A stretch of 64,000 nt of DNA from Amycolatopsis lurida (GCF_900105055.1 NZ_FNTA01000004.1:248001-312000); one strand, 5' to 3'; positions 1-8,027 are shown, counted from the stretch's first letter. Notes: generated by a model not told the origin, from the sequence alone. Numbers and translations: made by a program.

Positions 1-2
1 TT

Positions 3-242
3 CACCCCGGTCCGGTGTCCGGCGTGGTCGAACGCGGCGTCCTGAGCCACCACGACGCGACCTGCGCGAGCGACGGCGTCTATCGCGCCGGGCAGGCGAT
101 CACCGAGGAGAGCGGCCCCGGCTACGTCCACATCGGACGGAACCTGGGCACCGGACCGGTCGTGCTCGAGGTGCTCTACCGGGTGCCCGTGGGCCAGGCC
201 CTGGCCGTCGACGTGCCCGACCCCGGCTGTTCGTTCGACTGA
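3..242 (+). CDS. Cupin-domain protein, 5' end missing
   Basis: This is the C-terminal part of a protein whose start lies before the window. The frame is open from base 3 and begins His-Pro-Gly-Pro-Val-Ser-Gly, which fits the metal-site motif of small secreted cupins. The pattern Tyr-Arg-Ala-Gly-Gln-Ala, then Gly-Tyr-Val-His-Ile-Gly-Arg-Asn, is the second half of the same beta barrel. The chain ends Asp-Pro-Gly-Cys-Ser-Phe-Asp. An internal GTG could give a shorter protein, but that would cut the cupin motif in half, so I treat the gene as truncated by the window. No substrate can be inferred. It ends 17 bases before the tannase-like gene and may share its transcript. Confidence 0.7.
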   Translation, partial: HPGPVSGVVERGVLSHHDATCASDGVYRAGQAITEESGPGYVHIGRNLGTGPVVLEVLYRVPVGQALAVDVPDPGCSFD

Positions 243-259
243 ATCCCCGAAGGAAAGTG

Positions 260-1837
260 ATGAGACGCAAGAAGTTGTTCCTGGCGGCGGCACCGCTGGC
301 CGCCCTGCTGCCGCTGGTGCTGACCTCGGTCACCCAGACGGCGCCCGCCGAAGCGGCGGCGACGTCGTGCGCGGCGGTCCCGGTTTCGGCGCCCGACGGC
401 GCGCGAATCGAGTCCGTCCGGGCCGAGCCGAAGCCCGGCGGGACGGTCACGTTCCCGCCCACCCCGTTCTCGGCCCCCGCCGCGATCACGGACGTGCCCG
501 CGTACTGCGAAATCACCGTCACGCTGACCCACGGCAAGGCGGGCGACCACGTCAAGGTCGCCGTCGCGCTGCCCCGGACCGGGTGGACCGGCAGGCTCCA
601 GGCGGTCGGCGGCAGCGCCTACACCGCCGGTGACTTCGGTGCCCCACTGGTCCAGGCCGTCAAGGACGGCTACAGCGGCGTGACGACCGACGCCGGTGTC
701 CCGTTGACCTTCCTCGACACCTCGTGGGCACTCACGCCCCAAGGCGAGATCGACAAGACCCTGGTGACGAACTTCGCCACCCGTTCCGTGCACGAAGCCG
801 CTCTCGTCGGCAAGGACGTGACACAGAAGTTCTACCAGCGCGAAGTCGCCTACTCGTACTGGAACGGCTGCTCGACCGGTGGCCGTCAGGGCTACTCGGA
901 AGCGCAGCGGTACCCGGGAGACTTCGACGGCGTCCTGGCGAACGCTCCCGCCGTGCACTGGGCGGAGTTCGCGGTCGCGACCCTCTGGCCGCGCGTCGTG
1001 ATGAACCAGGAGAAGACCTTCCCGGCGGCCTGCGTCTTCACCGCTTTCCAGCAGGCGGCGATCAAGGCCTGTGACGGCCGGGACGGGGTCACCAACGGCA
1101 TCGTGGACCGGCCCGACGAATGCGGTTACGACCCTCGATCGCTCATCGGCACGAAGGTGCTCTGCGGCGACAGGGAGGTCATCGTCACCGCGGCGGACGC
1201 CGAAGTCGTCCGCAAGATCTGGGCCGGACCGACCGACGAGCACGGGCGACGGCTCTGGGCGGGTCTCCCCAAGGGCGCGGACTTCGGCCCGGTGACGAAC
1301 GCTCCCGGTTTCCCGGTGGCCGTGGGGTGGGTTCGGACGTTCCTGAAGAAGCAGCCCGGATTCGACACCGAGAAGATCACCTATCGCCAGTTCGCCGACC
1401 TGTTCCGCCAGTCGGTGCGGGAGTACGACGACGTCATCGGGACCTCGGACGCCGATCTGTCGGCGTTCCGCCGGGCAGGCGGCAAGCTGATCACCTTCGT
1501 CGGCTCCGACGACCAGCTGATCCCACCGGGCGGCACGCTGCAGTACCGCCGCGAGGTCGAGCGCGAGATGGGCGGCCCGAAGCGGGTCAACGACTTCTAC
1601 CGGCTGTTCCTCGCGCCGGGTGTCGCGCACTGCTCCGGCGGCGCGGGCGCCGCACCGACGAACGCGCTGGGCGCGCTCGTCGACTGGGTCGAACGCGGCA
1701 AGGCGCCGTCGACCCTGTCCGCGGCGAACGGCGACAAGACCCTCACCCGCGATCTCTGCCCGTATCCGCAGGTCTCGCGCTACCGCGGCCACGGTGATCC
1801 CGCGGTGGCCACCAGCTACCGCTGCACCGGCCACTGA
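260..1837 (+). CDS. Secreted tannase/feruloyl esterase family hydrolase
   Basis: This is an extracellular alpha/beta hydrolase of the tannase and feruloyl esterase family, expected to cleave esters of phenolic acids. Residues 1-34 form a Sec signal peptide ending Ala-Glu-Ala-Ala-Ala. The nucleophile motif is Gly-Cys-Ser-Thr-Gly-Gly with Ser205. An Asp at 417/418 (Gly-Ser-Asp-Asp) and His457 complete the triad. Cys204 and Cys458 sit next to the catalytic Ser and His, giving the CS-D-HC arrangement in which a disulfide ties the triad together in this family. The 525 aa length is normal. ATG at 260 is preferred over GTG at 257 because AAGGAA lies just upstream. Exact ester preference (tannin, feruloyl or other) cannot be read from sequence. 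Confidence 0.88.
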   Translation: MRRKKLFLAAAPLAALLPLVLTSVTQTAPAEAAATSCAAVPVSAPDGARIESVRAEPKPGGTVTFPPTPFSAPAAITDVPAYCEITVTLTHGKAGDHVKVAVALPRTGWTGRLQAVGGSAYTAGDFGAPLVQAVKDGYSGVTTDAGVPLTFLDTSWALTPQGEIDKTLVTNFATRSVHEAALVGKDVTQKFYQREVAYSYWNGCSTGGRQGYSEAQRYPGDFDGVLANAPAVHWAEFAVATLWPRVVMNQEKTFPAACVFTAFQQAAIKACDGRDGVTNGIVDRPDECGYDPRSLIGTKVLCGDREVIVTAADAEVVRKIWAGPTDEHGRRLWAGLPKGADFGPVTNAPGFPVAVGWVRTFLKKQPGFDTEKITYRQFADLFRQSVREYDDVIGTSDADLSAFRRAGGKLITFVGSDDQLIPPGGTLQYRREVEREMGGPKRVNDFYRLFLAPGVAHCSGGAGAAPTNALGALVDWVERGKAPSTLSAANGDKTLTRDLCPYPQVSRYRGHGDPAVATSYRCTGH

Positions 1838-1850
1838 GGCCACCCACACC

Positions 1851-1892
1851 AGTGCCCGTCGTGCCGTCGCCCCCTCCGGCACGACGGGCACT
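1851..1892 (+). terminator. Hairpin terminator after the tannase-like gene
   Basis: A perfect 15-bp inverted repeat (arms 1851-1865 and 1878-1892) with a 12-nt loop lies 14 bases after the tannase stop. There is no T run, as is common for GC-rich actinomycete terminators. Confidence 0.75.
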
Positions 1893-2179
1893 TCCCCACA
1901 CTGTGAGAAGTTCCGGCGTTCCCTTTGCCATACCCCTCAAAAGTACGGTATTGACGACAATGGACACCGGATCGCGAGCCGGTGCCACCTCTCTCCCGGC
2001 AGCGACTGAACCGTTGCACCGCAACGAAAACGCCTGCCGGATCCGCACGGACCACCGCCATATCACCCCACGTTCCAGCCGGGCGATATGACCCAAATGG
2101 TATGTACCAGTTGCGTGATCCGCCTCGTACGGTCGGGGACGAATCCCCCTCCCCCGCCCGTTTCGAGGAAAGCGTTGAA
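1893..2179 (+). other. Leader region of the S1 protease gene
   Basis: No gene is visible here. The stretch is less GC-rich than its surroundings and should hold the protease promoter. A TTGACG at 1951-1956 could be a -35 box, but no convincing -10 follows at the right distance. The only clear signal is the ribosome site GAGGAAAG at 2165-2172. Confidence 0.4.
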
Positions 2180-3535
2180 ATGAACAGAAAGATCTTAGCC
2201 GCCACAGCCGCGGCCATAGCCGGGGCAGGCCTGGTCACCGCCATCGCCCTCACCCCCAACGCGAGCGCCGGTCAGCAGGCCACCGCCGGTGACCGGTCCC
2301 AGTCCGAAATGCTGGAAGCGATGGCCCGCGACCTGAAGATCAGCCCGGAACAGGCCAAGCTCCGCCTCGCGAGCGAACAGCGCGCCGCGGTCGCCGACAA
2401 CACGCTGAAGAAGCAGCTCGGCACGTCGTACGCCGGATCATGGCTGGACGGTTCCGGGACCACGCTGACCGTCGCGGTCACCGACGCCGCCGTGGGCGAC
2501 CTCGTGCGTGCCGCGGGCGCCACCCCGAAGACCGTCGCCCGCAGTGCCGCCGAGCTCGACGCGGCGAAGCTGCGGCTCGACGCCAAGTCCGCCAAGGCAC
2601 CGAAGACCGTGCCGGGCTGGTTCACCGACGTCACCACCAACTCGATCGTCGTGCTCGCCAACGCCGGCGGCGAAGGCGCCGCGAAGTCGTGGGCGGCCGA
2701 GGCCGGTGTCCCGTCCGACCTGGTCCGGGTCGAGGCCAGCACCGAACAGCCGCGCCCGCTGATCGACATCATCGGCGGCAACGCCTACACCTTCGGCTCG
2801 GGCCGCTGCTCCATCGGTTTCGCGGTCGACGGCGGCTTCGTGACCGCCGGGCACTGCGGCAGGACCGGCACCCGCACCTCGAACCCCAGCGGCTCCGTCG
2901 CCGGCTCCAGCTTCCCCGGCAACGACTACGCCTGGGTCCGCGCGGACGCGGGCAACACCCCGCGCCCGCTGGTGAACCGGTACCCCGGCACCGTTCCGGT
3001 CGCCGGCTCGACGGAGGCCCCGGTCAACTCCTCGGTGTGCCGCTCCGGCTCCACCACCGGCTGGCGCTGCGGCACCATCCTCCAGAAGAACACCTCGGTC
3101 ACCTACCCCGAAGGCACCATCACCGGCCTGACCCGGACCAACGCCTGCGCAGAGCCCGGTGACTCCGGCGGTTCGTGGCTCACCGGCGATCAGGCACAGG
3201 GCGTCACCTCCGGTGGCTCCGGCAACTGCACCTCCGGCGGCACCATCTACTTCCAGCCGATCTCGGAGATCTTGAGCGTCTACAACCTGCGGCTGACGGT
3301 CAGCGGCAACCCGCCGTCCAGCACCACCACGACGCCGACCACGCCCACTACCCCGACCACCCCGACCAGCCCGACGACGTCGAACCCGCCGGGCGGCACC
3401 TGGGCGCCGTACACGTACTACGGCTCCGGCGCGACCGCCAGCTACGGCGGCAGCAACTACCGGGTCATCCAGCCGCACACCTCCATGCCCGGCTGGGAAC
3501 CGCCGAACGTGCCCGCGCTTTGGGAACTCGCCTGA
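2180..3535 (+). CDS. Secreted S1 (alpha-lytic/streptogrisin-type) protease with chitin-binding-like tail
   Basis: This is a secreted serine protease made as a pre-pro-protein. Residues 1-31 are a signal peptide. A propeptide of the alpha-lytic protease type follows (about 35-190), and then the mature chymotrypsin-fold domain. The triad is visible: His225 in Thr-Ala-Gly-His-Cys, Asp249 in Asn-Asp-Tyr-Ala, and Ser329 in Gly-Asp-Ser-Gly-Gly. After the protease comes a Thr/Pro/Ser linker (about 377-397) and a final 45 residues rich in Trp/Tyr (Trp-Ala-Pro-Tyr-Thr-Tyr-Tyr) that look like a family 5/12 carbohydrate-binding module. The enzyme may therefore work on the surface of chitin or similar material. 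ATG 2180 has GAGGAAAG upstream; the frame stays open earlier but with no leader-like sequence. Confidence 0.92.
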   Translation: MNRKILAATAAAIAGAGLVTAIALTPNASAGQQATAGDRSQSEMLEAMARDLKISPEQAKLRLASEQRAAVADNTLKKQLGTSYAGSWLDGSGTTLTVAVTDAAVGDLVRAAGATPKTVARSAAELDAAKLRLDAKSAKAPKTVPGWFTDVTTNSIVVLANAGGEGAAKSWAAEAGVPSDLVRVEASTEQPRPLIDIIGGNAYTFGSGRCSIGFAVDGGFVTAGHCGRTGTRTSNPSGSVAGSSFPGNDYAWVRADAGNTPRPLVNRYPGTVPVAGSTEAPVNSSVCRSGSTTGWRCGTILQKNTSVTYPEGTITGLTRTNACAEPGDSGGSWLTGDQAQGVTSGGSGNCTSGGTIYFQPISEILSVYNLRLTVSGNPPSSTTTTPTTPTTPTTPTSPTTSNPPGGTWAPYTYYGSGATASYGGSNYRVIQPHTSMPGWEPPNVPALWELA

Positions 3536-4161
3536 CCTGGACCGCCCCCGGCGACCTCACCTCGCCGGGGGCGGCTCCTCCCCCCGACGACGGCGCGCTG
3601 ACGGCGGATCTCGAATCCCTCGTCCCCCGCGCCCGCCGCGGTGACCCCGCGGCGACGAGCGAGCTGATGAACATCGTCCAGCCGGTGGTCGCGGACTACT
3701 GCCGGAGCAGGATGAACGGAACGGACGCGCGCGAGATCGCCGCGGACGACGTCGCGCAGGAGACCTGCCTCGCCGTCCTCACCGCACTGCCCACCGCGCG
3801 GACGTCCGGCGGTTCCTTTCTCGCCGCCGTCCTGGGGATCGCCGCCCGGAAGGTCGCCGCTGCCTTCCGGAGGCGAGCCCGGGACCGGTCGGAACCCACG
3901 CCCGACCCGCCCGACCACGCGACGCCCGAACCCAACGAACCCGAATGGCGGGCCCTGGCGGCCGACGGTCACGACCGGTTGACACGGCTGATGAGCACCC
4001 TGCCCGATCTCCAGCAGGAAATCCTCCGGCTGCGGATCACGGTCGGCCTGACGGCGCCCGAAGCCGGCGCGGTCCTGCGGGTGAGCCCCGGCCTGGTCCG
4101 GGTCGCCCAGCATCGCGCCCTGCACAAACTCCGCACGATCATCAGCGAGGACGACCTGTGA
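3520..4161 (+). CDS. Small sigma-70 factor, ShbA-like (start uncertain)
   Basis: The protein has region 2 (Ala-Asp-Asp-Val-Ala-Gln-Glu-Thr-Cys-Leu-Ala-Val-Leu-Thr-Ala-Leu-Pro) and region 4 (Leu-Pro-Asp-Leu-Gln-Gln-Glu-Ile-Leu, then a helix-turn-helix). It therefore belongs to the short sigma-70/ECF class, and region 2 strongly recalls ShbA of actinomycetes, which controls the principal sigma factor. The start is a real problem: there is no ATG or GTG between the protease stop and Met at 3667, which is already inside region 2. The given TTG at 3520 lies inside the protease gene, upstream of its terminator hairpin. CTG at 3598 just after the hairpin is an alternative. The stop overlaps the LysR start by four bases (GTGA), so the two are translationally coupled. 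Confidence 0.75.
   Translation: MGTRLTWTAPGDLTSPGAAPPPDDGALTADLESLVPRARRGDPAATSELMNIVQPVVADYCRSRMNGTDAREIAADDVAQETCLAVLTALPTARTSGGSFLAAVLGIAARKVAAAFRRRARDRSEPTPDPPDHATPEPNEPEWRALAADGHDRLTRLMSTLPDLQQEILRLRITVGLTAPEAGAVLRVSPGLVRVAQHRALHKLRTIISEDDL
3542..3574 (+). terminator. Strong hairpin after the S1 protease gene
   Basis: Arms of 13 bp (3542-3554 and 3562-3574) pair perfectly around a 7-nt loop, starting 7 bases after the protease stop. It lies within the likely 5' part of the sigma-factor reading frame, so it may act as a terminator or attenuator for the downstream pair. Confidence 0.75.
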
Positions 4162-5159
4162 TCAGCCCCCTGATCGGTCCTGGGGACGGCCACACCTGGC
4201 CGGTGGAGATCGATGTCCGGCATCTGCGGCTCCTCGACGCGATCGCGTCGGCGGGCAGCATGGCGAAGGCCGCGACCGCGCTCGGCCTCTCCCAGCCCGC
4301 GTTGAGCACACAGCTCCACCGCGTCGAGCGGGCGCTGGAACGGACGGTGTTCGAACGCGACCGGCACGGCGTGCGGCCCACCGCGCTGGGCGAGGTGCTG
4401 CTGGACCACGCGCGCCGGGTACTGGCCGCGGCGGACGACCTCGAACTGGCGATCCGCCGGTTCCACAGCGCGCCTTCCGGGGAACCGCTCCGGATCGGCG
4501 CGCTTCCGACCGTCTTCGCCGAGGCGCTGAGCGGTGTGGTCGCCGCGGCTGCCCCTGGCCGTCCGGTCGAACTACTGACGCTGACCAACCGGACGGAGGT
4601 GTTCTCGGCTCTGCGCGACGGCACGGTGGAATTGGCGCTGTACGTGGACCACCCCGGGCAGGAGATCGTTCCGCCCGACGGCGTCCACCTGCTTCCCGTC
4701 GGCACGGAGCCGGTCTTCGTGGCCGTGTCCCCGGAGCATCCCGCCGCCGCACGCGGCGAGGTGTCCCTGGCCGACCTCGACGGCTCGGTCTGGCTGCTGC
4801 CGTCGGACGAGACCGACGAGTTCCCCGAGCACCTGGCCGACCAGTGCGCCCGCGCCGGCCTCGGGGCGATCACCGTCCGCAAGCTGGACCCGATGGTGGT
4901 GCGCCGGACCGTCCAGCACGAACCTCGCGCGGTGGCACCCACCCGCTCCCTGGATTCCGGTTCCGCGATTCCAGGACCGGTGGTGGCGCTGCGCGGTGTG
5001 CCGCTGCGGACGCGGCATCTGCTGCTGTGGCGGGACGGCTCGTCCATCGACGTCCCCGCTGTCCGAAGTGGACTGATGCACGCGATCGCCGAGCCCGGCG
5101 TGATCCGGCATCGGCTTCCCGCATGGGCGGCGGCCAACCCAGGTTGGCTGGGCACCTGA
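4158..5159 (+). CDS. LysR-family transcriptional regulator
   Basis: This is a DNA-binding regulator with a LysR winged helix (about residues 18-77: Ala-Gly-Ser-Met-Ala-Lys-Ala-Ala, Gly-Leu-Ser-Gln-Pro-Ala-Leu-Ser) and a periplasmic-binding-protein-like effector domain (about 105-310). GTG 4158 overlaps the sigma-factor stop and has GCGAGG upstream. GTG 4203 would give the shorter, equally typical N-terminus Met-Glu-Ile-Asp-Val-Arg-His-Leu. Being coupled to a sigma factor is unusual for LysR, whose genes normally sit divergent from a target. No divergent target is seen here, so its regulon is unknown. Confidence 0.88.
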   Translation: MISPLIGPGDGHTWPVEIDVRHLRLLDAIASAGSMAKAATALGLSQPALSTQLHRVERALERTVFERDRHGVRPTALGEVLLDHARRVLAAADDLELAIRRFHSAPSGEPLRIGALPTVFAEALSGVVAAAAPGRPVELLTLTNRTEVFSALRDGTVELALYVDHPGQEIVPPDGVHLLPVGTEPVFVAVSPEHPAAARGEVSLADLDGSVWLLPSDETDEFPEHLADQCARAGLGAITVRKLDPMVVRRTVQHEPRAVAPTRSLDSGSAIPGPVVALRGVPLRTRHLLLWRDGSSIDVPAVRSGLMHAIAEPGVIRHRLPAWAAANPGWLGT

Positions 5160-5165
5160 GCGGAT

Positions 5166-5402
5166 TCAGCGCTGGATGCAGTCGAGACCGACGCCGAAGG
5201 CCGTGAGCACGTACTGACAGATGTGCGTCGCGTGCTCTTCGTCGGTCTCAAGGCAGCTCACCGGCACACCCAGCAGATCGACCGCGCAGGACGCGTAGAA
5301 CCGGTTCGGGCTGCCGGGCACCGGGTCCGCGATGGCGGGCGAGGCGGTGACGGCGCCCACGAACGTGACCGCGGCCGCCAAGGCGGCGATTCGAGTCTTC
5401 AT
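5166..5402 (-). CDS. Small secreted protein with four cysteines
   Basis: This 78-residue protein has a clean Sec signal peptide (about 1-25, ending Ser-Pro-Ala-Ile-Ala). The mature part of about 52 residues has four Cys, suggesting two disulfides. A good ribosome site (GGAAGGGAG) sits 8 bases before ATG. I do not recognise a family. It faces the lipoprotein gene head-to-head, with 135 bases between the two starts that must hold both promoters. Its size and cysteine content resemble small extracellular inhibitor or surface proteins of actinomycetes, but no function can be claimed. Confidence 0.7.
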   Translation of the reverse strand: MKTRIAALAAAVTFVGAVTASPAIADPVPGSPNRFYASCAVDLLGVPVSCLETDEEHATHICQYVLTAFGVGLDCIQR

Positions 5403-5537
5403 CGTGCACTCCCTTCCGTCGATGTCCCCGGGTCCGGCCGGTTCACTGGGTGATCACCGGAAAGTGTCACGGTGACGTACACCGATGACGTCGTCCGACG
5501 GGCGCCGCGGCCCCTTCGGCCGTCCTAGCGTGAATTC

Positions 5538-6017
5538 ATGCCCGCACTTGGGAAAGCCGCTCTCACCGCCGCCGTTCTGCTCACCGCCGCCTGTAGTGCT
5601 CCCCCGCCCGCTCCGCCGGTCGCCGCTCCCCCTGCCGCCGCGGCCGCCGCCGGCTGGTCGCCCGCTCCCGTGGTGCCGCTGCCGTCGCAGCCTCCGCCGT
5701 CGCTGGTCGTGGACGAGCCGCTGCCCGAGCAGCTCGCGATGGGCCTGGTCGTGCTGCGGTACCGAGCGGAAAACCTCCGGATCGTCCCGGTGTACGGCCC
5801 CGCCGCACTGGACGTCTCACCCCGGATCGGCCATATCCACGTGACCGTCGACGACGCGGCGTGGCACTGGGCGGACGGCAGCGGGGAACCGCTGATCATC
5901 CAGTCGCTGCCCCCGGGACCGCACAAGGTGTGGATCGGTCTCGCCGACCCGACGCACAAGATCCTCGACCAGAAGACGGTGAACTTCGTCGTTCCCGACC
6001 ACGGCGGACACCACTGA
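5538..6017 (+). CDS. DUF6130-like lipoprotein
   Basis: This 159-residue putative lipoprotein has a short signal peptide with lipobox Leu-Thr-Ala-Ala-Cys (Cys19). A low-complexity Ala/Pro stretch (about 20-60) follows and probably spans the cell-wall matrix. The folded part has Pro-Val-Tyr-Gly-Pro-Ala-Ala-Leu-Asp-Val-Ser-Pro-Arg, His-Ile-His-Val-Thr-Val-Asp, Trp-His-Trp and Pro-Pro-Gly-Pro-His-Lys-Val, a His-rich pattern I associate with DUF6130. The clustered His residues could bind metal, but the role is unknown. The C-terminus is Asp-His-Gly-Gly-His-His. Confidence 0.75.
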   Translation: MPALGKAALTAAVLLTAACSAPPPAPPVAAPPAAAAAAGWSPAPVVPLPSQPPPSLVVDEPLPEQLAMGLVVLRYRAENLRIVPVYGPAALDVSPRIGHIHVTVDDAAWHWADGSGEPLIIQSLPPGPHKVWIGLADPTHKILDQKTVNFVVPDHGGHH

Positions 6018-6838
6018 GGAGACGCTTCCAGGCCCCTGGATCGGTACTGCTTGCTCGGCCGCTCCGGCTGCGCGTCAGCCGAGTCGCGCTCGGAACGGGC
6101 GGCTTGAGTCTCATCGCCGAAGGTGCGCGACCGGGTCGTGCGCACCACCAGCGTCGAGCCCCGGGGTGAAGGTCGGGCAGGATACGCGCCCGCGGTGCGG
6201 AACTGGCGACTTGACCCGCTGGTGCGTCCTGGGTCTGTCGCCGTTTCGTGGCGACGGTGCTGGGTTGCGGAGGGCCTCATGCCGCCGCTCGGTGTCGCCG
6301 GTTGTCGGCAACGGGCCGCCAGTGACCATGTCGCGTGGCCGACCCATCCCGCCGCCATCCGTGGCCGTCGCCGTTTTGCGGCAACGGGGCAGGGTCACCT
6401 GGAACGTCGCCGATTCGCGGCAATGGGTCGAAGGCGTTGCGAAGCGACCTTCCCCTTACTGCTCGGCGTCGCCGATGACCATGCCGCATGGCAGCCCGCT
6501 CCCGCCGCCATCTGTGACCCGTCGCCGTTTTCCGGCAACGACCCACGGCCGGTCCCCGGCGCAACCCGACCACATACGTCGCCAAACCCAGCTCGTCGCC
6601 GTTTTGGGGCAACAGACCGCAGGCGTTACGAAGCGACCTTCACCTCACCGCCGATGAACGTCGCCCTCTCTCCCTCCGCTGCGCTCGTCGCCGTTTCGCG
6701 GCAACGACCCACACTTGCCATGCCGGCCGATGACACGCGGTATAGGCCGTTATACGGCGCTATTCGCGAGATCGCCGGCAGGCCCAAGGCGTGCAGCAGG
6801 ACCACGGACCCCCGGCCCCGTCTCCCGAACGGCGAGCA
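6018..6838. other. Gene-free block of about 820 bases rich in repeats
   Basis: I find no convincing gene on either strand. The open frames here are rich in Arg, Pro and Ser and have no ribosome sites or family features. The block contains seven copies of a short palindrome (separate entry). It also has a 63/64-base imperfect duplication (6324-6386 and 6477-6540) and a 21-base near-identical pair (6432-6452 and 6621-6641). It lies between the lipoprotein gene and the 3' end of the dehydrogenase gene. Confidence 0.6.
6237..6707. repeat. Seven dispersed copies of a short palindrome
   Basis: Copies begin at 6237, 6294, 6367, 6406, 6521, 6595 and 6687. Each is about 21 bases: GTCGCCG, then four or five bases (mostly TTTTG or TTTCG), then CGGCAACG. 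The first copy closes as a perfect GTCGCC/GGCGAC hairpin; the others pair GCCG with CGGC. Spacing varies from about 40 to 115 bases, so this is not a CRISPR. Longer flanking homology (63/64 bases, 6324-6386 and 6477-6540) shows that at least one unit was duplicated as a block. Confidence 0.75.
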
Positions 6839-7846
6839 TCACGCCCGCAAGTGTGCCCGGTCCGGCGCGACGGCGTGCTGAAGTGGCTCCCCGAGCACGA
6901 ACCGCCGCAGCTCCCGCGCGACGAGTTCGCCCATCCGAGCCCGTTCGGCGCCCAGCGCGCCCGCCAGATGCGGGGTGAGCACCACGTTCGGCAACGTGTA
7001 CAGCGGCGAGTCCGGCTCGGGCGGTTCGGGCCAGGTGACGTCGAGGATCGCCGTGAGATCGGGGCGCTCGCGCAGCACGGGGACGACCGACGGTTCGTCG
7101 ACGACGGCGCCCCGAGCGGTGTTGATCAGGGTCGCGCCGACGCCCATCCTGGCCACCAGCTCCCCATTGACCAGCCCTTCGGTCTCCGGGAGCAGCGGCG
7201 CGTGCAGGCTGACCACGGGACACGTGGCGAACAGTTCGTCCAGGCCCACCAGTCGCACGCCGAGACCGTCGGCCGTCGCCGGGTCGACGACGGGGTCGCT
7301 GGCGAGCACATCCACGTCGAAACCGCGCAGATGCGACGCGACGAGAGCACCGATCTCGCCCAGGCCGAGCAGCCCGACCCGCGACCGGTAGGCACCCGCG
7401 ACCCTCGGATCCGGCGGATAGGCCCGCCGCTCCCGGATCTCCCGGGAGATCCGGTGCACCTGCTTGAGTCCTAACAGGACCTGGGCGAGGGTGAACTCGG
7501 CGACCGGGACGGCGTTCGCGGCCGCGGCCGACACGATCGGCAGCTCGCGCGCCCAGAACTCGGGTGTGGTCAGCGGCCGGACCGAGCCGGCGGCGACGAG
7601 CACGGCCCGCAGGTCCCGCGCGTGTCCCAGGAGGACGGAGTCCAGCACCGGGGCGCCCCAGCCGGACAGCAGGATTTCGACGCCGTCCAGTGCCGCCGGG
7701 TCCTCCGCCAGCCGCTCACGGGTGAGCGGCTCACGCAGGTCCACGAGCGTTTCGATCTCCTTCAGCACCGCCTCGGGATAAACGTCGTCGCGGCGGCGTT
7801 CCTCCATCACGAGAAGTGCCGTCGGCCGGTGTCGCAGCTGGATCAT
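6839..7846 (-). CDS. D-2-hydroxyacid dehydrogenase (NAD-dependent)
   Basis: This is a cytoplasmic NAD(P)-dependent dehydrogenase of the D-isomer-specific 2-hydroxyacid family, which interconverts a 2-keto acid and a D-2-hydroxy acid. The Rossmann motif Gly-Leu-Gly-Glu-Ile-Gly is at 161-166. Catalytic residues are Arg245 (Asn-Thr-Ala-Arg-Gly), Glu274 and His293 (Thr-Pro-His-Leu-Ala-Gly). At 335 aa it has the normal length. ATG 7846 is chosen because GGAGGTAGGA lies directly upstream, although the frame extends 33 codons further. It is divergent from the sugar importer, so it may reduce or oxidise a breakdown product of the imported sugar. Confidence 0.88.
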   Translation of the reverse strand: MIQLRHRPTALLVMEERRRDDVYPEAVLKEIETLVDLREPLTRERLAEDPAALDGVEILLSGWGAPVLDSVLLGHARDLRAVLVAAGSVRPLTTPEFWARELPIVSAAAANAVPVAEFTLAQVLLGLKQVHRISREIRERRAYPPDPRVAGAYRSRVGLLGLGEIGALVASHLRGFDVDVLASDPVVDPATADGLGVRLVGLDELFATCPVVSLHAPLLPETEGLVNGELVARMGVGATLINTARGAVVDEPSVVPVLRERPDLTAILDVTWPEPPEPDSPLYTLPNVVLTPHLAGALGAERARMGELVARELRRFVLGEPLQHAVAPDRAHLRA

Positions 7847-7966
7847 TCCTACCTCCGCGGCGACCATACATCGGATGCTTGACCCGGTCCACGCGCGGCG
7901 ACTCCACCGCACAGGCAAACCGTGCTGATTGAGATTCGTAATCATCGGACCATTGACCGGACCCCG

Positions 7967-7980
7967 GGAAAGCGCTTACC
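7967..7980. promoter_or_regulatory. LacI-type operator in the sugar-locus control region
   Basis: GGAAAGCGCTTACC is a near-perfect palindrome around a central GCGC, of the type bound by LacI-family repressors. It lies 47 bases before the start of the solute-binding protein gene and within the divergent intergenic region. The LacI gene at 14089 in the same locus is the natural candidate to bind it. Confidence 0.6.
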
Positions 7981-8027
7981 GTCCCCTGCGAAGTAGACAG
8001 CGTGGTCCACAGTGAACAGGAGATGCG

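Noticed and set aside
176-1891. A 571-aa open frame on the minus strand across the tannase-like gene
   Set aside because: It is a shadow in GC-rich DNA: Arg/Gly/Val-rich, no ribosome site, no domain, and antisense to a gene with full catalytic motifs.
5525-6358. A 277-aa minus-strand frame over the lipoprotein and the repeat block
   Set aside because: It lacks a ribosome site and protein-like composition, and covers the gene with a clear lipobox.
6237-6707. Possible CRISPR array
   Set aside because: Repeats are only about 21 bases, vary in sequence and have spacers from about 20 to 95 bases with related flanks; no cas gene is near.
6123-6881. Plus-strand frames of 163 and 252 aa through the 6.2 kb repeats
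   Set aside because: Their repeated Arg/Pro/Ser segments come from the DNA palindromes; there is no ribosome site and no known domain.
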